A DNA stretch of 64,000 nt from Ruthenibacterium avium (GTDB lineage: Bacteria; Bacillota; Clostridia; Oscillospirales; Ruminococcaceae): contig DWYA01000054.1 in the NCBI GenBank assembly GCA_019118905.1, positions 60,728-124,727 of the forward strand, given 5' to 3'. Made by a program: the position numbers and the translations under genes. A model generated the notes under the pieces. The model did no database searches, had not been told where the DNA came from, and worked only from the letters and a program-made list of their open reading frames with translations. Positions 24,353 to 31,484 of this stretch are shown here, in pieces (position 1 is the stretch's first letter; every line of letters begins with the position of its first letter).

Positions 24353-25249
24353 TTATGTTTGCTCGCTTTCGCTTTCCTTTTTCGGCAAAGCTGCGCGCAG
24401 CTGCTCAAACGAAGTGGTCAGCGCATCGTGCGGACAGGCGTCCAGACAGCGGCCGCAGCGCACACATTCGGTGCTGTTGGGCTGCCGGAACACATTGATT
24501 TCAAACGGACATGCCTTCACACAAGCCTGACAGCGGGTACACGCGCTTTCCTTGACGGAAAAGCGATAGACGCTGACCGGGTGAAACAGGCCGTAAATCG
24601 CGCCCAGCGGGCACAAATAGCGGCAGAATGGGCGATACACAACGACAGCCAAAAACAGCAAGGCGATGAGCAGAATCATTTTCCACACCCACAGCGCTCC
24701 TGCTGCACTGCGCAGCATGGGCTGCACGGAAAGCAAGGGTACACTGCCGAGCAGCGTTCCCGACGGACAGACATAAGTGCAGAACCACGGGCTTCCCTGC
24801 CCGACAAAGTCCACCACAAACATGGGCAGTAAAATGCACAGGATGACAAGCATCAAGTATTTGGCATATTTCAGCACACGGTCACCGGGCAGTTTGCCGC
24901 GCTTTTTCCATCGTTTGGGCAGCGGGATTTTGTACAGCAAATCCTGCACCAAGCCGATGGGACATAAAAATCCGCACACCGCACGCCCCAGCAGCGTTCC
25001 CGTCAGCACCAAAAAGCCGAGCACATAAAATGCCATCTGATAGCTGCGGCTGCCCAGCGTGGCCTGTAACGCGCCAATGGGGCAAGCGCCCAGCGCACCG
25101 GGGCAGGAATAGCAGTTCAAGCCCGGCACACAAGCCTGTTTCAGCGGGCCGCTGTAAATTTCGCCCTTTAAAAAGCCCTGTGCATAACCGTTGCTGAGGG
25201 CAGTGAAGCCCAGCTGAATCGCCAAGCGCACTTTTTGACGAAAAGTCAT
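24353..25249 (-). CDS. NapH/RnfB-like polyferredoxin membrane protein
   Basis: This 298-residue integral membrane electron carrier has about four or five helices. Two cytoplasmic-side Cys motifs of the NapH/MauN type are present (CGFLCPIG, about residues 85-92, and CRYLCPLG, about 205-212). An N-terminal cluster (CYSCPGALGACPIG) and two C-terminal 4Fe-4S ferredoxin motifs (CTRCQACVKACP and CVRCGRCLDACP) are also present. The start MTFRQKV lies 10 bases after the CD1871A-like gene, and the SD is weak. With the two upstream genes it forms a conserved clostridial trio: TlpA-like redoxin, CXXC mini-protein, membrane Fe-S protein. It probably passes electrons across the membrane to the redoxin. 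That role is inferred. Confidence 0.9.
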   Translation of the reverse strand: MTFRQKVRLAIQLGFTALSNGYAQGFLKGEIYSGPLKQACVPGLNCYSCPGALGACPIGALQATLGSRSYQMAFYVLGFLVLTGTLLGRAVCGFLCPIGLVQDLLYKIPLPKRWKKRGKLPGDRVLKYAKYLMLVILCILLPMFVVDFVGQGSPWFCTYVCPSGTLLGSVPLLSVQPMLRSAAGALWVWKMILLIALLFLAVVVYRPFCRYLCPLGAIYGLFHPVSVYRFSVKESACTRCQACVKACPFEINVFRQPNSTECVRCGRCLDACPHDALTTSFEQLRAALPKKESESEQT

Positions 25250-25259
25250 TTTTTTCTTT

Positions 25260-25406
25260 TTATCCAAGGCCGATACACTCCAAACATACAGTTGCTGCTT
25301 TGCGCCACACGGTAGTAACCTCACCGCGCGCCGCGCCAAATGCCATCATAGCAGCACCGGCTGCCAGCAGGCAGACAACCAGAGTGATGCGCAGCTTTTG
25401 GGTCAT
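25260..25406 (-). CDS. CD1871A-family CXXC mini-protein
   Basis: This 48-residue protein has one transmembrane helix (about 7-26, ITLVVCLLAAGAAMMAFGAA) and ends in ATVCLECIGLG, the C-terminal CLECIG motif of the CD1871A family. Its start overlaps the stop of the TlpA-like gene by ATGA, and the NapH-like gene follows 10 bases after its stop. It is easily missed because of its size. The C-x-x-C pair could shuttle thiol/disulfide electrons between the membrane Fe-S protein and the exported thioredoxin-like protein. The family is recognised from clostridial genomes; the function is unproven. Confidence 0.85.
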   Translation of the reverse strand: MTQKLRITLVVCLLAAGAAMMAFGAARGEVTTVWRKAATVCLECIGLG

Positions 25407-26080
25407 GCCGCGCTCTCCCCCATCTGCTCCTCGGCCATTTTCAAGTAAGTGTCAAACGTTTCGCGCCATTGTTCCTCGTTCTTTGCCCCCAAAAAGCCTT
25501 GCCCCACCATGTTGCCGTCGCCGTCAAAGAAGAACGTCGCGGGCACAGCGGGCAAGCTGGCAAAGCCCAGCTGAATCAGGTCGTCACTCAATTTCAGCTG
25601 TGTGTAATTTGCGTTGCCTTGTGCAACAATATCCTTCGCCAGTGCAACCTGCTCGGGATCTTCTTCGCCGTCGGCTGTGATGGTGTCGTTCACAACGCCC
25701 ACCACCTGCACGCCTTTTTCGGCATACTCTTCGTTTAACGCGGACAAAATTGGCATTTCATCCACGCACCAGCCGCAGAAGGTAGCCCACACGTTGACCA
25801 CTGTAAGCGTATGGCCGGAAAAAATGGTTTCGTCCACTGTTTCGCCGTCCAGGGTCTGCGTTGTAAAGGAGCCAATATTCGTTGTTTCCGTTTCACCGCC
25901 TTGTGCGGCAGATGTGCTTTCCTCCTCTGTTCCGGCACCGCTTTCGCTTTGCACCGCGGATGATGCCGGTGCGGTCTGGGATACACTTTCCTCCGCCGCA
26001 GGTGTGGCTGCACAGGCTGTCATTGCGGCCAATGCCGCCGCCAATGTGACAGCAACCATGGCTCGTTTCCATTGCGTCAT
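25403..26080 (-). CDS. TlpA-like thioredoxin-fold lipoprotein
   Basis: This 225-residue exported redoxin starts behind GAGGAGG. A signal peptide (about 1-24) ends in a lipobox-like AAMTAC, so it is probably lipid-anchored at Cys 24. A Ser/Glu-rich linker runs to about residue 65. The thioredoxin fold follows, with the active site WATFCGWCVDEMP (Cys-Gly-Trp-Cys at about 105-108) and the cis-Pro region SLPAVPATFFFD. TlpA/ResA-type proteins reduce disulfides or peroxides outside the membrane. It is first of a three-gene operon with a CXXC mini-protein and a membrane Fe-S protein, which probably supply its electrons. Confidence 0.92.
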   Translation of the reverse strand: MTQWKRAMVAVTLAAALAAMTACAATPAAEESVSQTAPASSAVQSESGAGTEEESTSAAQGGETETTNIGSFTTQTLDGETVDETIFSGHTLTVVNVWATFCGWCVDEMPILSALNEEYAEKGVQVVGVVNDTITADGEEDPEQVALAKDIVAQGNANYTQLKLSDDLIQLGFASLPAVPATFFFDGDGNMVGQGFLGAKNEEQWRETFDTYLKMAEEQMGESAA

Positions 26081-26138
26081 AAAATACCTCCTCAAATCCG
26101 CCCTCTTTCGCGTCATAGGGTACGGTACGTTTTGCTGA

Positions 26139-26192
26139 TTCTCCGGGAAGGATTCCCCGGAGAAACAAAAAAGGGACCGCAGTCCCTTTTTT
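26139..26192. terminator. Tandem hairpins between transketolase and TlpA operons
   Basis: The first hairpin is TTCTCCGGGGAATCCTTCCC-type (26139-26165, arms TTCTCCGGG/CCCGGAGAA). The second is AAAAAAGGGAC/GTCCCTTTTTT with a 4-base loop (26167-26192). On the minus strand the second terminates transketolase. On the plus strand it would block read-through. Confidence 0.85.
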
Positions 26193-26209
26193 GTGCCAAT
26201 TATACCAAT

Positions 26210-27160
26210 TTATGCTTCGTTGTAAAGTGACATTGTCACGTCTGCAATATTTTCTGCGCACAAGCCGAACTGACGCAGCACCTCGCGGGCGGGGCCGGAG
26301 TGGCCGAACTCGTCCTGCACACCGACACGGCGTACCTTTGCGCCTACGCCGTTTTCGCAAAGACAAGCGCAAACGGCCTCGCCCAAACCGCCGATGACGC
26401 TGTGCTCCTCACAGGTGACTACCTTGCCGCACTCACGCGCCGCTTTGAGCACCAGCTCCTCGTCCAAGGGCTTAATGCAGCAAATGTTCACAACGCGCGC
26501 CGAAACGCCCTTTTCTTCCAGCATTGCGGCGGCTTTCAAGGCTTCGTCCACCATCAAACCGGTGGCAATAATGGCAACGTCGCTGCCATCTTTCAACACC
26601 TCGCCCTTGCCCAGTTCAAAGTGATAGTTTTCCTCGTCGTGGATGACGGGCACTGCCAAACGGCCAAAACGCAGGTAGACGGGGCCTTCATGCGCATAAG
26701 CCGCTTTTACGGCTGCACGCGCTTCCACGTCGTCTGCCGGGCACAGCACTACCATGCCGGGAATGCTGCGCATCAGGGCGAAGTCCTCACAGCACTGGTG
26801 AGAAGCGCCGTCCTCGCCCACAGAAAGGCCGCCGTGCGTAGCACCGATTTTCACATTCAAATGCGGATAGCCGATGGAATTGCGGATTTGCTCAAACGCA
26901 CGTCCGGCGGCAAACATCGCAAAGCTGGACGCAAACGGAACAAGGCCCATGGTGGAAAGGCCGGCTGCCACCGTTACCATATTGCCCTCGGCAATGCCGC
27001 AGTCAAAATGACGGTCGGGGAATTCCTTTTTAAACATTGCTGTTTTGGTAGCGGCCGCCAAATCGGCATCCAATACCACAACATTCTCGTGCTCTTTTCC
27101 CAGCTCCACCAGCGCGCGTCCATAGCTTTCACGGGTGGCGATTTGTTTCACTTCGCTCAT
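26210..27160 (-). CDS. Transketolase, C-terminal subunit
   Basis: This 316-residue half transketolase contains the pyrimidine-binding and C-terminal domains. The Glu that activates thiamine diphosphate is in FDCGIAEGNMVTVAAG (about residue 55), and GLSVGEDGASHQCCEDFALM is a typical pyrimidine-domain block. A C-terminal CIKPLDEE and CEEHSVIGGLGEAV complete it. The start is set by an ATGA overlap with the N-terminal-half gene. Together the two form an alpha2beta2 enzyme of the non-oxidative pentose phosphate pathway, as in many Firmicutes. It ends at the tandem hairpin terminator. Confidence 0.95.
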   Translation of the reverse strand: MSEVKQIATRESYGRALVELGKEHENVVVLDADLAAATKTAMFKKEFPDRHFDCGIAEGNMVTVAAGLSTMGLVPFASSFAMFAAGRAFEQIRNSIGYPHLNVKIGATHGGLSVGEDGASHQCCEDFALMRSIPGMVVLCPADDVEARAAVKAAYAHEGPVYLRFGRLAVPVIHDEENYHFELGKGEVLKDGSDVAIIATGLMVDEALKAAAMLEEKGVSARVVNICCIKPLDEELVLKAARECGKVVTCEEHSVIGGLGEAVCACLCENGVGAKVRRVGVQDEFGHSGPAREVLRQFGLCAENIADVTMSLYNEA

Positions 27161-28008
27161 GCTTTCGCCTCCAGTTCCGCCAATTTTGCACGCAGCTCGC
27201 CCATTGCCACTTCGTATTGCTCGTCGTTGGGGGCTTTGCCATGCCAATCGGCATCATTTTCCATAAAGCTGACATCCTTGCCCTTCGTGGTGTTCATCAC
27301 GATGGCAAACGGCTTGCCCTTCGTTGCTTTGGCCGCCTCAAAAGCGCTCTCCAGCGCGTCAAAGTCGTGGCCGTCCACAGTTTGCACTGCAAGGCCAAAC
27401 GCCTCCAGCTTCTCCACAATGGGATACGGGCTCATGACATCGGCCACATTGCCATCAATTTGCAGGCCGTTGTTATCCACAATCACGCACAGATTGTCCA
27501 GCTTATAATGTGCGGCAAACATCATAGCCTCCCACACTTGGCCTTCCTGAATTTCGCCATCGCCCAAAAGCGTATAAACGCGCACATCGTTCATACCGCG
27601 CTTTTTTGCGCCCAGCGCCATACCCGCCGCAGCAGATACGCCCTGGCCCAAGCTGCCCGTGGACATATCCACGCCGGGCACGGTGTTCATATTGGGATGG
27701 CCCTGCAAATAACTGTCGGCATGGCGCAGCGTAGGCAAATCCCGCACCGGGAAGAAGCCGCGCTCGGCCAGCGCCGAGTACAGGCCGGGGGCGCAGTGGC
27801 CCTTGCTGAGCACAAAGCGGTCGCGCGTTTCCTTTTTGGGACACGCGGGGTCGACATTCATTTCCTTCCCGTACAAATAGGCAAATACCTCCGCACTGGA
27901 AAGGCTTCCGCCGGGATGGCCCGCTTTTGCACCATGGGTGGACTCAATAATCCCCATGCGAATTTTACATGCGGCAATTTGAAGCTTTAACCGTTCTTTT
28001 TCCGTCAT
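27157..28008 (-). CDS. Transketolase, N-terminal subunit
   Basis: This 283-residue subunit carries the thiamine-diphosphate-binding domain. Motifs: HGAKAGHPGGSLSSAEV near the N-terminus, the substrate/phosphate block SKGHCAPGLYSAL, DMSTGSLGQGVSAAAGMALG, and the GDGEIQEGQVWEA...NNGLQIDGNV diphosphate/metal motif. The start MTEKERLK has GGTGA upstream; the ORF is open further upstream but without a good site. It transfers two-carbon ketol units between sugar phosphates together with the C-terminal subunit it overlaps. A sigma-A promoter is visible upstream. Confidence 0.95.
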   Translation of the reverse strand: MTEKERLKLQIAACKIRMGIIESTHGAKAGHPGGSLSSAEVFAYLYGKEMNVDPACPKKETRDRFVLSKGHCAPGLYSALAERGFFPVRDLPTLRHADSYLQGHPNMNTVPGVDMSTGSLGQGVSAAAGMALGAKKRGMNDVRVYTLLGDGEIQEGQVWEAMMFAAHYKLDNLCVIVDNNGLQIDGNVADVMSPYPIVEKLEAFGLAVQTVDGHDFDALESAFEAAKATKGKPFAIVMNTTKGKDVSFMENDADWHGKAPNDEQYEVAMGELRAKLAELEAKA

Positions 28009-28093
28009 TTTCTTCACCGAAATCCTTATTTTGTTGGTTTTGCACCATGCCCTTTGCACCTTTTGCGCGGTGCGGGCACATCTTTTCCATTCT

Positions 28094-28123
28094 ATTATAC
28101 TATGCCGCAAAGCGCGCCGTCAA
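28094..28123 (-). promoter_or_regulatory. Promoter of the transketolase operon
   Basis: On the minus strand, TTGACG (28123-28118), 18 bases, TATAAT (28099-28094). Confidence 0.78.
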
Positions 28124-28152
28124 TTCCGCAATGAAAAAATCCCTGAAAAAGC

Positions 28153-28181
28153 TTGCACTCTTTTAGCGGTTCGGGTATAAT
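28153..28181 (+). promoter_or_regulatory. Promoter of the DUF368 gene
   Basis: TTGCAC (28153-28158), 17 bases, TATAAT (28176-28181). Confidence 0.8.
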
Positions 28182-28263
28182 TAACGGGTATCTGCCGTGC
28201 GCATTTTCTGCGCGCGCAAACCCATGCGGCGCTGTGCCGCACATGTGAGAAAGGAACGCATTT

Positions 28264-29151
28264 ATGACCTCTTTACTGGATATTCTTCGCGGTATCGTCA
28301 TCGGCATCGCCAATATTATCCCGGGTGTATCGGGCGGCACGATGGCGGTTTCCATGGGCATTTACGACAAGCTGATCGGCGCCGTTACCGGCCTGTTCAA
28401 GCATTTTAAGGACAGCGTCAAACTGCTTTTGCCGCTGGCAATCGGCATGGCAATCGGCATTGTGGGCTTTGGCTTTTTGCTGGAATATTTGCTTGCCAAT
28501 TTCGTTTTGGCCACCTGCCTGACTTTTGTCGGCTTAATTTTGGGCGGCTTGCCGATTTTGTGGGCACGCTTGAATCAAAGCTTGCAGAAAAAGCAGCGCA
28601 AAACCATTGGCGTGGGCGAAGTCATCAGCTTTTTGGCGCTTTTCGCCGTCAGCGTGGGCCTGCCGCTTCTGCAAGGGGCAGAAGGTGCACAGCGCACCCT
28701 TTCCGCCGACCCCGTCACCATGCTGGTATTGTTTATTTTGGGCATTGTGGCCAGCGCGACCATGGTTATCCCCGGCGTCTCGGGCAGCATGGTGCTGATG
28801 GTTTTAGGCTATTACAACTCCATTTTAAGCCTGTTGACCGATACCGTGGTTTGCTTAAAGGATTTTGATTTTGCGGGCATTTTGGAAAACTGTCTCCTGC
28901 TCGTTCCCTTCTGCATCGGCGTTGCGCTGGGCATTTTCTTGATTGCGAAAGTGATTGAATACTTATTCCAAAATTTCCCCAGCCAAACCTTTGCGGCCAT
29001 CATCGGCCTAATTGTTTCTTCCCCGTTCTCCATTTTGTACTCCGTCAATGCACTGGCCGTCATTCATCCTGTTGAACTGGTTGTCGGCATTGTGCTGGGC
29101 GCGCTGGGCGCTTGGGTAACACTCTTGATGGGCAACAAAGAAGAAGCCTAA
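28264..29151 (+). CDS. DUF368 membrane protein (PopT-type undecaprenyl-phosphate translocase)
   Basis: This 295-residue polytopic protein has about eight hydrophobic segments and an internal duplication marked by IIPGVSGGT (about residues 19-27) and VIPGVSGSM (about 169-177). These paired re-entrant-type motifs define DUF368. Members of this family (PopT) and DedA proteins have been implicated in returning undecaprenyl phosphate across the membrane for cell-wall recycling. The ATG follows GAAAGGAA. It is a single gene with its own promoter. The biochemical role is carried over from the family. Confidence 0.9.
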   Translation: MTSLLDILRGIVIGIANIIPGVSGGTMAVSMGIYDKLIGAVTGLFKHFKDSVKLLLPLAIGMAIGIVGFGFLLEYLLANFVLATCLTFVGLILGGLPILWARLNQSLQKKQRKTIGVGEVISFLALFAVSVGLPLLQGAEGAQRTLSADPVTMLVLFILGIVASATMVIPGVSGSMVLMVLGYYNSILSLLTDTVVCLKDFDFAGILENCLLLVPFCIGVALGIFLIAKVIEYLFQNFPSQTFAAIIGLIVSSPFSILYSVNALAVIHPVELVVGIVLGALGAWVTLLMGNKEEA

Positions 29152-29178
29152 ACACCAAACTAAGAGAACACAGCATTA

Positions 29179-29295
29179 GAGACTGTTGAAAAACGGCCGC
29201 CTGATTCAAAAAGAACCGGGCTGCAAAGGGAAAACCACTTGGAAAAGGAGGCTAACCCCCTTTTCCATTTTAGATCAAGCTTTTTCGACAAACTG
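29179..29295. repeat. MITE-like intergenic repeat, copy 1
   Basis: About 117 bp starting AGACTGTTGAAAAACGG and ending GCTTTTTCGACAAACTG, so the ends are imperfect inverted repeats (TGTYGAAAAA-type). An internal hairpin pairs GGAAAAGG with CCTTTTCC (29241-29266). The element recurs inverted at 53407-53549 with about 85% identity over the first 105 bp. It carries no ORF. It lies just downstream of the DUF368 gene. Confidence 0.75.
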
Positions 29296-29298
29296 AAA

Positions 29299-29330
29299 GC
29301 CAGTGCCATTCAGGCACTGGCTTAAATTTT
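29299..29330. terminator. Terminator between DUF368 and rrf2
   Basis: AGCCAGTGCC/GGCACTGGCT stem with a 5-base loop, then TAAATTTTTT on the plus strand. Confidence 0.85.
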
Positions 29331-29345
29331 TTCTATCAGCATTGC

Positions 29346-29741
29346 TTATAGAAGATCGCTTAAATATTTGCTGTAAAAAAACTGATGAACCAGTTCGTTA
29401 TATTCTTTCCAGAGCGGAAGCGTTTTGCATGTTCCCGCCCTCGCACACGCAGGTGCATCTTCTGTCAGACAGCTAACCGGCGCAAGAGAACCTTCCATCC
29501 ATTCCAGAATTTCTCCCACTACATATTCTTCCGGCTTACGGCAAAGAATGTAGCCGCCTCCGCGGCCTCCTTGTCCTGAAACCATTTTCCCGCGAACCAG
29601 CTCTTTTACAATAATTTCAAGATATTTTTTTGAGATCTCCTGCCGGGCAGCAATGTCCTTTAAGGGAATATAACCATCGTCTTTATGCTGCGCTAAGTCA
29701 ATCATCACTCTTAATGCATAGCGTCCCTTTGTTGAAATCAT
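29346..29741 (-). CDS. Rrf2-family transcription regulator (IscR/CymR-like)
   Basis: The regulator has 131 residues. The start MISTKGRYALRVM is the family N-terminus and has GAGGTGA upstream. The winged helix includes ISKKYLEIIVKELVRGKMV (recognition helix) and the wing GQGGRGGGYILCR. Three cysteines, SCLTEDAPACARAGTC (about 91-106), occupy the place of the [2Fe-2S] ligands of IscR-type members, whereas B. subtilis CymR lacks them. It is divergent from a Cys-rich small ORF and metY-cysK-mnmA, which points to sulfur or Fe-S status control. Dyad motifs overlap both promoters. Target genes are inferred from position. Confidence 0.93.
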   Translation of the reverse strand: MISTKGRYALRVMIDLAQHKDDGYIPLKDIAARQEISKKYLEIIVKELVRGKMVSGQGGRGGGYILCRKPEEYVVGEILEWMEGSLAPVSCLTEDAPACARAGTCKTLPLWKEYNELVHQFFYSKYLSDLL

Positions 29742-29762
29742 TTGCTTCACCTCGTTTGACCT

Positions 29763-29792
29763 ATTGTAACACAGGGTGAATCGCGAAATCAA
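29763..29792 (-). promoter_or_regulatory. Promoter of the rrf2 gene
   Basis: On the minus strand, TTGATT (29792-29787), 18 bases, TACAAT (29768-29763), followed immediately by AGGTCAAACG. The half-site AATAGGTCAA matches the operator half on the opposite promoter, which suggests autoregulation. Confidence 0.65.
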
Positions 29793-29824
29793 TCGGCACC
29801 CCAAGAAAAATTTTTAAAAACATA

Positions 29825-29853
29825 TTGACATAGTAGGTCAATGGTGATACAAT
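29825..29853 (+). promoter_or_regulatory. Promoter and Rrf2-type operator of the sulfur operon
   Basis: TTGACA (29825-29830), 17 bases, TACAAT (29848-29853). The dyad TTGAC-N7-GTCAA (29825-29841) covers the -35 and half of the spacer, so a bound repressor would exclude RNA polymerase. The shared half-site TAGGTCAA also occurs at the rrf2 promoter. Confidence 0.72.
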
Positions 29854-29901
29854 GCTGCTCATAGAAAGGTTTCAGCAACCGGCTGAAAGGAGGCAAATGT
29901 G

Positions 29902-30078
29902 ATGAACGCATACACCATTTACAAAGTTGATTTCAACATGCATTGTCGAATGTGTAACTCCCGGGCATGTCATATGGCTGGGGTGAAGTTGTGCGCATTT
30001 CACAGCAATTCGCCTCAAAATGGTGTTGAACCGCAGAAAGTTTCGGCTTTTTCAAAAAGCCCTTCGTCAGCATCATGA
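29902..30078 (+). CDS. Cys-rich 58-residue small ORF in the metY leader
   Basis: The sequence begins MNAYTIYKVDFNMHCRMCNS behind a very strong AAAGGAGG (29886-29893). An in-frame GTG directly precedes the ATG. Cys 15, 18, 23 and 31 with His 14, 24 and 34 give the pattern H-C-x2-C-x4-C-H-x7-C-x2-H. The last 23 residues are Ser/Pro-rich and overlap a hairpin (GGCTTTTT/AAAAAGCC, 30045-30061). The stop lies 12 bases before a terminator-like hairpin and about 107 bases before metY. Two readings fit: a leader peptide whose Cys codons sense charged tRNA-Cys, or a small metal- or Fe-S-binding protein. I do not know a named family for it. Confidence 0.6.
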   Translation: MNAYTIYKVDFNMHCRMCNSRACHMAGVKLCAFHSNSPQNGVEPQKVSAFSKSPSSAS

Positions 30079-30090
30079 TAAGCCATTTGC

Positions 30091-30121
30091 CCGGGAGCCA
30101 TCAAAAGCTTCCGGTTTTTTT
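30091..30121 (+). terminator. Attenuator-like terminator before metY
   Basis: CCGGGAGC pairs with GCTTCCGG (one G-T pair, 8-base loop) and is followed by TTTTTTT. It lies inside the sulfur operon leader, after the Cys-rich ORF and before metY. GCTTTT (30046-30051) could pair with AAAAGC (30103-30108) as a competing fold. Confidence 0.7.
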
Positions 30122-30184
30122 ATTTTAAAAACCGTTGCTTTTCTGCCGCTGGATTTCACGTTATCACAGATTAAGGAGAATGCA

Positions 30185-31483
30185 ATGATGAGCAATTATA
30201 AATTTGAAACGCTTCAGCTTCATGTCGGTCAAGAGCAGCCCGATTCGGCAACCGGCTCCCGCGCCGTTCCCATTTATCAAACAGCCTCTTATGTATTTCA
30301 TAATTCGGCTCACGCAGCAGCTCGTTTTAACCTCACCGATGCCGGCAATATTTATGGTCGGCTGACCAACTCCACACAGGAGGTTTTGGAAAAGAGAATC
30401 GCCGCTTTGGAGGGTGGTGTGGCTGCTTTGGCGGTGGCATCCGGTGCGGCTGCCATCAGCTATACCATTCAAGCATTGGCGCAGCAGGGCGACCACATCG
30501 TTGCTCAAAAAACCATTTATGGAGGCAGCTACAATCTTCTGGCACACACCTTGCCGCAATACGGTATCACCGCCGCATTTGTGGACGCACACAACTTGGA
30601 AGAAGTAGAAGCTGCCATTCAGCCGAATACAAAAGCAATCTATCTGGAAACGCTGGGCAATCCCAACAGCGACATTCCCGATATTCACGCCATTGCAGCA
30701 ATTGCCCACAAGCACGGCCTGCCGCTGGTGATTGATAACACCTTCGGCACCCCCTACCTGATCCGCCCGATTGAATATGGTGCAGACATTGTGATTCATT
30801 CCGCGACAAAGTTTATCGGCGGACACGGAACTTCCCTTGGCGGCATCATCGTAGACTCCGGTCATTTCGACTGGAAGGCCAGTGGCCGATATGCACCCAT
30901 TGCGCAGCCAAACCCGAGCTATCACGGCATTTCGTTTGCAGATGCGGCGGGCGCTGCTGCCTTCGTGACCTATATTCGCGCTATTTTGCTGCGCGACACC
31001 GGCGCGGCGATTTCTCCGTTCAATGCATTCCTGCTTTTGCAAGGTGTGGAAACGTTGTCCTTGAGGCTGGAACGCCATGCAGAAAACACAAAAAAGGCAG
31101 TCGAATTTCTTTCTTCTCATCCGCAGGTTTCCAAAGTCAATCATCCCAGCCTGCCCGATCATCCCGACCACGCCTTATATAAAAAGTATTTCCCGAACGG
31201 CGGCGGTTCTATTTTCACTTTTGAAATCAAGGGCGGACAGGAAGCGGCTTGGAAATTTATTGATCATTTAAATATCTTTTCTCTGCTTGCCAATGTGGCG
31301 GATGTAAAATCTTTGGTCATTCACCCCGCCACCACCACCCACAGCCAGCTAAACGAAGCCGAGCTGGCCGACCAGGGAATTACCCCCGGCACCATTCGCT
31401 TATCCATTGGTACTGAACACATCGACGACATCATCGCAGATTTAGAAAATGGATTTTCCGCTGTAAAAGAAAGGAGAAATTAA
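30185..31483 (+). CDS. metY: O-acetylhomoserine sulfhydrylase
   Basis: This 432-residue PLP enzyme of the Cys/Met-metabolism family makes homocysteine from O-acetylhomoserine and sulfide. AAGGAGAA lies just before paired ATG codons (30185 and 30188). Landmarks are FETLQLHVGQEQPD at the N-terminus, IYQTASYVF, the cofactor Lys in IHSATKFIGGHG (about residue 208), and VKSLVIHPATTTHSQL near the C-terminus, the last being typical of the OAH sulfhydrylase branch, not cystathionine synthases. It is first in metY-cysK-mnmA behind the Rrf2-type promoter. MetA elsewhere in the window has the acetyl-CoA-type residue and so supplies the substrate. Confidence 0.95.
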   Translation: MMSNYKFETLQLHVGQEQPDSATGSRAVPIYQTASYVFHNSAHAAARFNLTDAGNIYGRLTNSTQEVLEKRIAALEGGVAALAVASGAAAISYTIQALAQQGDHIVAQKTIYGGSYNLLAHTLPQYGITAAFVDAHNLEEVEAAIQPNTKAIYLETLGNPNSDIPDIHAIAAIAHKHGLPLVIDNTFGTPYLIRPIEYGADIVIHSATKFIGGHGTSLGGIIVDSGHFDWKASGRYAPIAQPNPSYHGISFADAAGAAAFVTYIRAILLRDTGAAISPFNAFLLLQGVETLSLRLERHAENTKKAVEFLSSHPQVSKVNHPSLPDHPDHALYKKYFPNGGGSIFTFEIKGGQEAAWKFIDHLNIFSLLANVADVKSLVIHPATTTHSQLNEAELADQGITPGTIRLSIGTEHIDDIIADLENGFSAVKERRN

Positions 31484-31484
31484 C

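Noticed and set aside
22918..24408. 496-codon open frame antisense to proS
   Set aside because: It is a shadow of a confident synthetase gene and has no SD.
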